This document shows, one piece after another, positions 1-4,490 of a DNA stretch of 7,867 nt. Numbering within the stretch: position 1 is the first letter of the stretch; every line of letters begins with the position of its first letter. Below the pieces are notes generated by a model that saw only the letters and a list, made by a program, of their open reading frames with translations, was not told the origin of the DNA and made no database searches. The translations under genes and the position numbers were made by a program. The stretch comes from Thermoplasmata archaeon (GTDB lineage: Archaea > Thermoplasmatota > Thermoplasmata > Thermoplasmatales > Thermoplasmataceae): positions 1-7,867 of the forward strand of contig JAKBSB010000057.1 in NCBI GenBank assembly GCA_021845155.1. The letters run 5' to 3'.

Positions 1-91
1 CCATGCACCTCCCCGAAGCTTTTCGCAGCTTGGCACGTCCTTCATCGGCTCCCAAACCAAACCATCCCCCAAGCAGCTTAGCAGATTACAC
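1..91 (-). rRNA. rrl: 23S ribosomal RNA, 5' end only (gene continues past the left edge)
   Basis: Read on the minus strand, bases 91 to 1 match the start of large-subunit rRNA. A ctaagc block is followed about 30 bases later by agccgatgaaggacgtgcc and then aagcttcggggaggtgc. E. coli 23S has the same order (GACUAAGC, then GCGAUGAAGGACGUGC), and the wording is closer to archaeal 23S. The mature 5' end was placed near base 91 by counting back about ten bases from the ctaagc block, as in E. coli numbering; it could be off by several bases. No 16S rRNA, tRNA-Ala or 16S-23S spacer lies upstream. Instead there are 437 bases without a gene and then a protein gene pointing the other way, so this 23S gene has its own promoter. 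That is the known Thermoplasma arrangement. Confidence 0.93.
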
Positions 92-110
92 AATCCATTT
101 TGCTGCGATT

Positions 111-242
111 AAACATTGACTGGCGTCATCGGTCATAAGACCTCTTACCCTTCCCTTCATAAGTTATGGACTTAGAAGGTGCATTTTAGTGCGTAGGCAG
201 GATATATCCTTTGACAATATAAGGGTTTTCATGTCAATGTTT
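111..242 (-). repeat. 10-bp long-range inverted repeat in the 23S leader
   Basis: AAACATTGAC at 111-120 is an exact reverse complement of GTCAATGTTT at 233-242. In the minus-strand RNA the two would pair into a perfect 10-bp helix enclosing 112 bases, ending about 20 bases before the mature 23S 5' end. Inside the enclosed loop a second hairpin can form at 154-179 (CCTTC with GAAGG and AAGT with ACTT, separated by an internal loop). The outer arm can also pair locally (TTGACA 211-216 with TGTCAA 232-237), so the two folds exclude each other. A role in rRNA processing or folding is inference. Confidence 0.5.
199..210. repeat. 12-bp perfect palindrome AGGATATATCCT
   Basis: The twelve bases AGGATATATCCT read the same on both strands. 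The palindrome sits within the presumed 23S leader and contains a TATATA core, so it could be a protein-binding site or an alternative TATA element. Nothing in the sequence decides between these. Confidence 0.4.
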
Positions 243-245
243 TAT

Positions 246-270
246 TCTGAAATCCCCAATAAATTTCAGA
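246..270 (-). repeat. 8-bp inverted repeat, possible hairpin at the 5' end of the 23S precursor
   Basis: TCTGAAAT (246-253) and ATTTCAGA (263-270) are exact reverse complements separated by nine bases. If transcription starts about 25 bases downstream of the TATA-like box at 293-303, this hairpin would lie at the very start of the pre-23S RNA. It could equally be a DNA operator overlapping the start site. Confidence 0.4.
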
Positions 271-312
271 GTCTTCATGATATCTAAACCTTCTTTTTAT
301 AATGACCGGTCA

Positions 313-528
313 AAAAATATTTTAGGATTGGAAATTATGTGTTAAGCTCCATCCAGATACCCTATCATGTTTATGATGTTAAGTGCCCTGAGCCAATAGA
401 AAACTGATTTTTCGTTGGAATTTGGCTGAGTTACCCGCACAATCGGTCATGTCTTTTGAAAATGATGTGATTGATGTAATACTTACATGAAAAAATCATA
501 AGCTATTGGATATTGAAAACGGAAATAT
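313..528. other. Intergenic region between the 23S promoter and the DUF99 gene
   Basis: No credible protein gene, tRNA or known RNA was found in this stretch. The only clear structure is ATGTAA-tac-TTACAT at 474-488, listed separately. A/T-rich sequence near 490-500 could be the TATA region of the DUF99 gene if that gene is leaderless. Confidence 0.6.
474..488. promoter_or_regulatory. Operator-like inverted repeat upstream of the DUF99 gene
   Basis: ATGTAA and TTACAT form a perfect 6-bp inverted repeat with a 3-base spacer. It ends 40 bases before the start codon of the gene at 529. If that gene is leaderless, the repeat lies just upstream of the expected TATA position, where an activator would bind. 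No binding protein can be named. Confidence 0.3.
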
Positions 529-1098
529 ATGCCGAACCCATGGATCAACGTGAAGAAACTTTCCAGAGTGATCGGGGTATGCGGTTCAGCTTTTGACAGA
601 TTCAGGCATGAGAGGGAAACCTTGTTGTTTGCCCTTGTCAGGATGGATGGGCGGCTGGAAGGAGTTAGCAGGATCAGTATTGAGACCGACGGCACTGATT
701 CAACCAGTGCTATTTCAGATGAGGTTCTTAACAGGTACTGTGAAAGAGCCAATTATGTTATGTTGCCCGGAATAACATTTGGAGGCCTCAATTTATGTGA
801 CATAGCAGAAATAAACGCTGCAACTGGACTTCCTGTTCTTTCCATTGTCAGGCATAGGCCTGATCTTGATTCTATAAAACATGCAGTGATGAAGCGTACA
901 CCTGATCCACAGAAAAGAATTGCCATCCTTGAAAGGACCGGGATTTTTGCCCTGTTCATAAATAATAGCTATATGATTTATGCAAATCTCGCAGGAATAG
1001 ATGCTGCAGAAGCAGAATTGCTGTTAAGAAAAAGTACACTTTTCGGAAAGATGCCAGAACCTCTGAGGATAGCGAGAATGATCTCGGGAATAGTATGA
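529..1098 (+). CDS. DUF99 / UPF0215 family protein (endonuclease V-like fold)
   Basis: This complete 189-residue protein has about the usual length for the archaeal DUF99 (UPF0215) family, which is distantly related to endonuclease V. Family landmarks are VIGVCGSAF (14-22), the TDGTD segment (53-57), MLPGITFGGLNLCDI (78-92), the TGLPVLSIVRHRPD segment (99-112) and the C-terminal MPEPLRIARM (175-184). Typical relatives, from memory, carry acidic residues in the first block (GIDD) and at the LDG position. Here these are V-C-G and P80, so any nuclease-type metal site may be lost. The ATG was chosen because it directly precedes the conserved core; another ATG at 540 is out of frame. The gene diverges from the 23S gene and lies 128 bases before the HAD gene. 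The role of the family is unknown. Confidence 0.85.
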   Translation: MPNPWINVKKLSRVIGVCGSAFDRFRHERETLLFALVRMDGRLEGVSRISIETDGTDSTSAISDEVLNRYCERANYVMLPGITFGGLNLCDIAEINAATGLPVLSIVRHRPDLDSIKHAVMKRTPDPQKRIAILERTGIFALFINNSYMIYANLAGIDAAEAELLLRKSTLFGKMPEPLRIARMISGIV

Positions 1099-1192
1099 TT
1101 TAAAATATATGCACCTGAATTCTTTTATGTTTCATGGAAAGTTATGCCTCATGACGGGCTTTCCTGTCACAATTGACCTTCCAGTTTACATA

Positions 1193-1202
1193 GATTATTA
1201 AT
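1193..1202 (+). promoter_or_regulatory. TATA-like box of the HAD hydrolase gene
   Basis: The A/T-rich gattattaat is centred about 29 bases before the ATG at 1227. That fits an archaeal promoter driving a leaderless or near-leaderless transcript. No Shine-Dalgarno sequence precedes the ATG. Confidence 0.4.
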
Positions 1203-1226
1203 GAAGAATGCAATTCGAAGCCGTAA

Positions 1227-1946
1227 ATGAAAACAGCATCTGCAGTGATGTTTGATCTCGACGATACACTCTTTGATTACACTCATTCCAGACATTCTGC
1301 ATTTATGGCTCTCAAGAACAAATATCCGGAACTCAGTGGCACAACTCTAGGTGAACTGGATCGCCTCTGGACCCTTTACTGGAGACAACTGGTCCCTTCC
1401 GAGACCATAAGCCATCACTCAGGCATCATGTACTTGAGAAGAGAGCGTATCCGACTCATTCTTTCCGGATTCGGAGTGCCCCTGGCTGGAAAGGATCTTG
1501 ATTATGCTGTCAAGACATATACTGACAGTTATGAGGAATCCATGCGACCTGTCCCGGGTTGCCTGGAAGTTTTGAATGAATTGCGTTCAAAAAATATACC
1601 TATTGGCGTAATAACCAACAATCCAAGGGATGGCCAGGAACAGAAACTGAGAGGTTGCGGAATCGATGACTATGTATCCGTTCTAGTTGCATCCGGAGAT
1701 CTGGGCTATTCCAAACCGGACCCCAGAATATTCCAATATACCGTTAATAAAATGGGCGTAAGCCTGAAAGATTCCATTATGGTTGGAGATACTCTTGAAG
1801 CTGACATTCTGGGTGCCATGCGATCAGGAATGAGATCCATCTGGTTGAACCGTTTTGGCAAATCCATTCCTGAAGGGTATGAGGATGTTAAGGAGATCAA
1901 TTCCTATTTTCCAATCCATCGTTTCATGGACTATCTGAACATATGA
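1227..1946 (+). CDS. HAD-superfamily hydrolase (phosphatase-like)
   Basis: This complete 239-residue protein has all four haloacid-dehalogenase motifs in order. Motif I is FDLDDT with nucleophile D10 and acid/base D12. Motif II is VITNN with T130. Motif III is the YSKPDP lysine K163. Motif IV is GDTLEAD with D188 and D193 for Mg2+. An alpha-helical C1-type cap is expected between about residues 17 and 105. The protein probably hydrolyses a small phosphate ester in the cytoplasm. Similar archaeal proteins are annotated as phosphoglycolate, glyceraldehyde-3-phosphate or nucleotide phosphatases, and the substrate cannot be read from the sequence. A TATA-like box about 29 bases upstream suggests its own promoter. 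The gene converges on the minus-strand gene ending at 2146. Confidence 0.9.
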   Translation: MKTASAVMFDLDDTLFDYTHSRHSAFMALKNKYPELSGTTLGELDRLWTLYWRQLVPSETISHHSGIMYLRRERIRLILSGFGVPLAGKDLDYAVKTYTDSYEESMRPVPGCLEVLNELRSKNIPIGVITNNPRDGQEQKLRGCGIDDYVSVLVASGDLGYSKPDPRIFQYTVNKMGVSLKDSIMVGDTLEADILGAMRSGMRSIWLNRFGKSIPEGYEDVKEINSYFPIHRFMDYLNI

Positions 1947-2119
1947 GGGAAAATGCATGACTTTATGGACGATTTCCCAGTCTCCTGTTGACTTTTATGA
2001 ACCGTTAATTCGTGAGGTTTTACTATAGTCTGTCAGGATCAATACCTGCAATAATCAACAATTTATAATCCTGAGTTTCTTAAAAAGCGCGGTATTATTA
2101 TTTCAATATATGCACTGAA

Positions 2120-2139
2120 TAAAATTTTTAAAAATTTGG
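2120..2139 (-). terminator. T-rich terminator of the NifX-like gene
   Basis: Just after the minus-strand stop codon at 2146-2148 the transcript would read into aaatttttaaaaattttatt. Such T runs are the usual archaeal intrinsic termination signal. The rest of the 199-base convergent gap (1947-2145) shows no gene. Confidence 0.45.
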
Positions 2140-2145
2140 AGTGAA

Positions 2146-2496
2146 TTACTCCCTGTACATATTCATGTCGAGTTCTTCGACCATGCTTTCCTTGACCTTG
2201 GGAAGGTTTTTCAGGATATCATCCAGTTTTTCCTCTTCCACAGGCATGTATTTCATCTTGCCGAGAGACATGTGATATGATCCGGGGCATAATACTCCTT
2301 CCTTAACAACTATTGCGTCGGGTTTCAGTGAAAGAATGCCCTGCATGCATCTCTCCTTGCCTCCATATGGTGATCCAAAGCCTGGATTTTCGTATTCTTT
2401 TATCTGCTTTGTTTCATCATCTATCACCATGATGGAATTTCCGTATTCCAAAGGTGTCACATAGTTCTCTTCGTCTACAACTGCAACTATTTTCAT
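2146..2496 (-). CDS. Small NifX/NifB-like (dinitrogenase cofactor-domain-like) protein, function unknown
   Basis: This complete 116-residue acidic protein has a first part resembling the NifX / iron-molybdenum-cofactor-binding fold: a first strand MKIVAVVD (1-8), EYGNSIMVIDDETKQI (17-32) followed by ENPG (36-39), a GG pair (45-46) before a helix, and a strand-turn DAIVVKEGVLCPG (60-72). NifX-family proteins share the pattern FG-x-S...I-x-D...NP. Cysteines C50 and C70 could be metal ligands, which is inference. The charged tail (86-116) is probably helical. No nitrogenase gene is visible, and such domains occur widely in archaea that do not fix nitrogen. A TATA-like stretch about 22-35 bases upstream suggests a leaderless transcript. 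The fold assignment is by eye and could be wrong. Confidence 0.75.
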   Translation of the reverse strand: MKIVAVVDEENYVTPLEYGNSIMVIDDETKQIKEYENPGFGSPYGGKERCMQGILSLKPDAIVVKEGVLCPGSYHMSLGKMKYMPVEEEKLDDILKNLPKVKESMVEELDMNMYRE

Positions 2497-2517
2497 GGTT
2501 TGGTAAAGTTTGAAAGT

Positions 2518-2531
2518 AAATTTAATCTAAA
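2518..2531 (-). promoter_or_regulatory. TATA-like box of the NifX-like gene
   Basis: On the minus strand tttagattaaattt lies about 22-35 bases before the ATG (2494-2496). This is the right place for an archaeal TATA box of a leaderless transcript, and no Shine-Dalgarno sequence is present. It separates this gene from purM, which ends 90 bases upstream. Confidence 0.45.
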
Positions 2532-2561
2532 TGTAACTTTAATAACTACAAAGATTATAAA

Positions 2562-2586
2562 ATATTTAAAAAAGCGAGAAAAAGTC
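2562..2586 (-). terminator. T-rich terminator of purM
   Basis: Directly after the purM stop codon the minus strand reads gactttttctcgctttttt and then an A/T-rich stretch. Two consecutive T runs are typical of archaeal intrinsic terminators. This suggests purM ends here and is not co-transcribed with the NifX-like gene. Confidence 0.5.
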
Positions 2587-3603
2587 TCAATAGTAACCGG
2601 TAAGTTCAGTCTCGTATTTCGGAATAACTATCCCTGATCCATTCTCCACGTGACCGATTTCCCTGAACTGAACCCTGTTCCTTAGTGTGTTGATGAAGTC
2701 AATTCGGCTATCCTCATCTATTACAACCACGTATCCTATTCCCATGTTGAATGTCTCATACATCTGAGCATAATCAAGCCCACCCATGCTCATTAACTGC
2801 TTGAACACATTCTGTGGCTCGAATGGATCCTCAATGACGTATTTCATGTCCTTCATCCGGCTCATGTTTTTGAGTCCGCCACCGGTAATATTGGACATTC
2901 CCTTTATGTTGACTATGTTCAGAATGTCCAGTATTTCCCTGACGTAAATCCTTGTAGGCTCCAGAAGTACGTCAACTGCCTTCTTTGAATCCCCCGGGAA
3001 TTTAGAATCCAGTGATACCTCATTTTCCTTGATTATGTTCCTCACTGTAGTGAATCCGTTAGAATGAAGGCCGCTGCTCTGCAGCGCGAATATTACATCA
3101 CCGTCCCTGATCTTTTCCCCGTTTACGATCTGGCTTTTCTGCACTATTCCAAGAGTTGTGCCTGAAACGTCCATATTCTTCACCAGATCAGGAATTATTG
3201 AGGTCTCGCCCCCTACAATGGTTATGTTGGAAATCTGCGCACCCACGTTGAACCCCATGCCAAGCTGTCTTGAAACTTCCTGGTTTGTCTCTCTGAGAGC
3301 AATGTAGTCTACCATTGCAATAGGTTCAGATCCGGCTGTTAATGCATCGTTGACGTTCATTGCAATGCAGTCGATCCCTATGGTATCCCACCTTTCAGCC
3401 TCGTCGGCTATGAGCACTTTTGTTCCAACTCCGTCTGTGTTTAATGATACCGCAAAATTACCAAGATCAATGAGTGAGGTAAAACCTCCAAAGCTTCCAA
3501 TGGTCCTGAAATCTTCCCTTTTGAATTTCAGTTGTCTTATGAACTGACTTACAAAATCGCCCTGTTGCTTGCGATCTACAAAATTGGATGAACTTCTGGG
3601 CAT
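2587..3603 (-). CDS. purM: Phosphoribosylformylglycinamidine cyclo-ligase (AIR synthetase)
   Basis: This complete 338-residue protein has the normal length for PurM. It closes the imidazole ring of purines: formylglycinamidine ribonucleotide plus ATP gives aminoimidazole ribonucleotide. Motifs in order are NTDGVGTKVLIA (55-66), the glycine/aspartate-rich IDCIAMNVNDAL...GSEP segment (77-94), GGETSIIPD (131-139), SSGLHSNGF (176-184), LLEPTRIYV (213-221), NITGGGL (238-244) and FNMGIG (285-290). These are hallmarks of the AIR-synthase fold with its N-terminal ATP-binding and C-terminal domains. The ATG at 3603 fits a leaderless transcript, with gattttattt about 20-30 bases upstream. The gene diverges from the ferredoxin gene. 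Fhs, 0.9 kb away, supplies the formyl donor used by later purine steps, but the two are not in one operon. Confidence 0.97.
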   Translation of the reverse strand: MPRSSSNFVDRKQQGDFVSQFIRQLKFKREDFRTIGSFGGFTSLIDLGNFAVSLNTDGVGTKVLIADEAERWDTIGIDCIAMNVNDALTAGSEPIAMVDYIALRETNQEVSRQLGMGFNVGAQISNITIVGGETSIIPDLVKNMDVSGTTLGIVQKSQIVNGEKIRDGDVIFALQSSGLHSNGFTTVRNIIKENEVSLDSKFPGDSKKAVDVLLEPTRIYVREILDILNIVNIKGMSNITGGGLKNMSRMKDMKYVIEDPFEPQNVFKQLMSMGGLDYAQMYETFNMGIGYVVVIDEDSRIDFINTLRNRVQFREIGHVENGSGIVIPKYETELTGYY

Positions 3604-3620
3604 AGCTTGATATTACAACA

Positions 3621-3633
3621 ACAAATAAAATCT
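3621..3633 (-). promoter_or_regulatory. TATA-like box of purM
   Basis: On the minus strand the A/T-rich agattttatttgt is centred about 24-26 bases before the purM ATG. The transcript would thus start at or next to the start codon. No Shine-Dalgarno sequence is seen. Confidence 0.45.
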
Positions 3634-3679
3634 TATCATAGCAGAATGATTTTGGATTTTTGATTTTTGAACCGAAACA

Positions 3680-3697
3680 ACATATAATTTAAATAAT
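3680..3697 (+). promoter_or_regulatory. TATA box of the ferredoxin gene
   Basis: The stretch acatataatttaaataat is a strong archaeal TATA-like region. Transcription would start near 3710-3715, giving a short leader with a Shine-Dalgarno site (ggtgat, 3718-3723) before the ATG at 3726. The ggtgat matches the archaeal 16S 3' end (atcacctcc). The spacing of only two bases is short, so its use is uncertain. Confidence 0.5.
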
Positions 3698-3725
3698 TAT
3701 CAAGCTATCTGGAAAAGGTGATAAT

Positions 3726-4157
3726 ATGGTAAAATTAGAATCACTGGATTACAAGCCTAAGCCTATTGATGAGAATTTCCTGGAGGATGTTGATCACTAC
3801 CCGGTAACAGGTAAGCATTTTGATCACGAGGTCAGAGCTGAGGGAATACAGAGAACAGATGCAGAAGGAAAGCCTTACCCAACAAAGAATGGTATACATG
3901 GGAGCAAGGTTGCTATAGATTTTGAAACATGCATAGCCGATGGCGCCTGCATGGATGTATGTCCCGTGACACTTTATGAATGGCTGCTTAACCCTGGACA
4001 GATGGGAACAGGAAATGACAAGAACATTGCAGGAGACAAAGAACAATACGCAAAATACAGGACAGACAAATGTGACCCGGTAAGGGAAAGCGACTGCATA
4101 TTTTGCATGGCCTGTGAAAGTGTCTGCCCAACCAGAGCAATAAAAATAACACCATAA
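3726..4157 (+). CDS. Zinc-containing dicluster ferredoxin (3Fe-4S / 4Fe-4S type)
   Basis: This complete 143-residue protein is very like the Thermoplasma acidophilum and Sulfolobus zinc ferredoxins. It is a soluble electron carrier, typically for 2-oxoacid:ferredoxin oxidoreductases. The N-terminal extension (1-60) carries the likely zinc ligands H31, H34 and H58, with D117 as the fourth, by comparison with H16, H19, H34 and D76 of the Sulfolobus protein. Cluster I uses C69, C75 and C134; D72 replaces the second cysteine of the usual motif, as in 3Fe-4S sites. Cluster II uses C124, C127, C130 and C79. Between the two halves is a longer insert (81-123) with an extra C116 beside the zinc ligand D117, which I recall from Thermoplasma. 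The gene has its own TATA box and a T-run terminator, so it is probably a strong single-gene unit. Confidence 0.96.
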   Translation: MVKLESLDYKPKPIDENFLEDVDHYPVTGKHFDHEVRAEGIQRTDAEGKPYPTKNGIHGSKVAIDFETCIADGACMDVCPVTLYEWLLNPGQMGTGNDKNIAGDKEQYAKYRTDKCDPVRESDCIFCMACESVCPTRAIKITP

Positions 4158-4160
4158 TCC

Positions 4161-4173
4161 ATTAAATTTTTTT
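4161..4173 (+). terminator. T-run terminator of the ferredoxin gene
   Basis: Four bases after the TAA stop the sequence attaaattttttt contains a run of seven T. This is a typical archaeal intrinsic terminator without a stem-loop. Confidence 0.55.
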
Positions 4174-4185
4174 GTGACATTCCAT

Positions 4186-4278
4186 ATTATTTAAATAACT
4201 AGCATTAAATTTCAGGTGTCTTCTTTATCTTTTTGATGTTAATAACAACTCTAAGCAGGTTAAGCCTGTTAATGAGGT
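4186..4278 (+). promoter_or_regulatory. Promoter and leader of the 37-residue RHH-like gene
   Basis: A TATA-like tatttaaataac lies near 4187-4198. Further down, a hairpin can form at 4254-4270 (CAGG with CCTG, extended by A-T and G-T pairs, loop of five bases). It sits just before a Shine-Dalgarno site GAGGT (4274-4278) placed 8 bases ahead of the ATG at 4287. A leader of some 60 bases is implied if the TATA box at 4187 is used; a second A/T-rich site near 4236-4247 would give a shorter one. The hairpin could modulate translation, which is inference. Confidence 0.35.
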
Positions 4279-4286
4279 AATGAAAG

Positions 4287-4400
4287 ATGCCGGTAATATA
4301 TCTGAAAAAGAATCTGTACGACAAGATTGTGAACAGGGGCCAGGATGTTGGCGAATATGTTAATAAGACTGTAAAGAAAGAACTTGATCAGTCCAATTAA
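4287..4400 (+). CDS. 37-residue ribbon-helix-helix-like small protein (antitoxin or repressor type)
   Basis: The ORF encodes MPVIYLKKNLYDKIVNRG and then DVGEYVNKTVKKELDQSN-like sequence. It has the layout of minimal RHH/CopG-VapB-type DNA-binding proteins: a short beta strand (2-7), a first helix (9-17), a turn with G18 and D20, and a second helix (22-34) with the V-x-x-x-V pattern. The start is fixed by an in-frame TGA two codons upstream and by GAGGT eight bases before the ATG. RHH proteins bind DNA as dimers through the paired strands. No toxin gene follows; a T-run terminator and then fhs do. It may be an orphan antitoxin or an autoregulated repressor. The family call is by pattern only. 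Confidence 0.7.
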   Translation: MPVIYLKKNLYDKIVNRGQDVGEYVNKTVKKELDQSN

Positions 4401-4405
4401 CAACC

Positions 4406-4416
4406 TTATTTTTTCT
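4406..4416 (+). terminator. T-rich terminator after the RHH-like gene
   Basis: Starting six bases after the TAA stop the sequence ttattttttct has a run of six T. This suggests that the small gene is a separate unit and does not read into fhs. Confidence 0.4.
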
Positions 4417-4448
4417 TCCTGTTGTGTTTTCCTTAACAAGTTTTAGCA

Positions 4449-4462
4449 TAATAAATATAATT
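4449..4462 (+). promoter_or_regulatory. TATA box of fhs
   Basis: The A/T-rich taataaatataatt is centred about 35 bases before the ATG at 4491. It implies a leader of only a few bases. The weak gtgag just before the ATG is not a convincing Shine-Dalgarno site. Confidence 0.5.
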
Positions 4463-4490
4463 TCATGGCATAACATCCATAAGTGAGATT

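Larger units (their letters stand above)
92..312 (-). promoter_or_regulatory. Probable pre-23S leader and promoter region
   Basis: This gene-free stretch lies directly upstream of the minus-strand 23S gene. On the minus strand, attataaaaag (about 293-303) is the best TATA-like box. It would place transcription start near base 270, giving a leader of roughly 180 bases. Immediately upstream of that box is the perfect palindrome TGACCGGTCA (303-312). The leader would hold several inverted repeats, listed separately. Other A/T-rich candidates exist, such as the palindrome at 199-210 and cttatat near 213-222, so the start site is inference. Confidence 0.45.
3602..3708. repeat. 11-bp inverted repeat shared by the divergent purM and ferredoxin promoters
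   Basis: ATAGCTTGATA at 3602-3612 is the exact reverse complement of TATCAAGCTAT at 3698-3708. Relative to each gene the sequence is therefore in the same orientation, between the TATA-like box and the start codon. For purM its last two bases are the A and T of the ATG; for the ferredoxin gene it lies 17 bases before the ATG. The arms flank 85 bases that hold both TATA boxes. A shared regulator site is the simplest reading, but this is inference. Confidence 0.45.

Noticed and set aside
361..410. Possible C/D box sRNA: ATGATGT at 373-379 with CTGA at 388-391 and 404-407.
   Set aside because: The C box has a mismatch, no good C' box lies between the two CTGA sites, the guide would be only eight bases and the ends do not form a terminal stem.
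130..449. CGGTCA occurs three times upstream of the DUF99 gene (130-135, 307-312, 444-449).
   Set aside because: A six-base word recurring in 450 bases at irregular spacing is weak evidence. Only the copy within the 10-bp palindrome is noted.
483..752. 89-residue minus-strand ORF over the start of the DUF99 gene.
   Set aside because: It is antisense to a recognised family protein, has no family pattern of its own and no promoter signals. Several other long antisense ORFs over fhs, purM and the ferredoxin gene were dropped for the same reason.
1201..1230. Nine-codon upstream ORF whose stop codon overlaps the HAD start (ATGA).
   Set aside because: The TATA-like box placement suggests transcription starts at or near 1227, so this ORF would not be in the transcript. 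There is no Shine-Dalgarno site.
1104..2120. Similar words aatatatgcacctgaat (1104-1120) and aatatatgcactgaat (2105-2120) after two genes.
   Set aside because: The similarity is short, A/T-rich, needs a one-base gap and does not extend, so it is not a supported repeat family.
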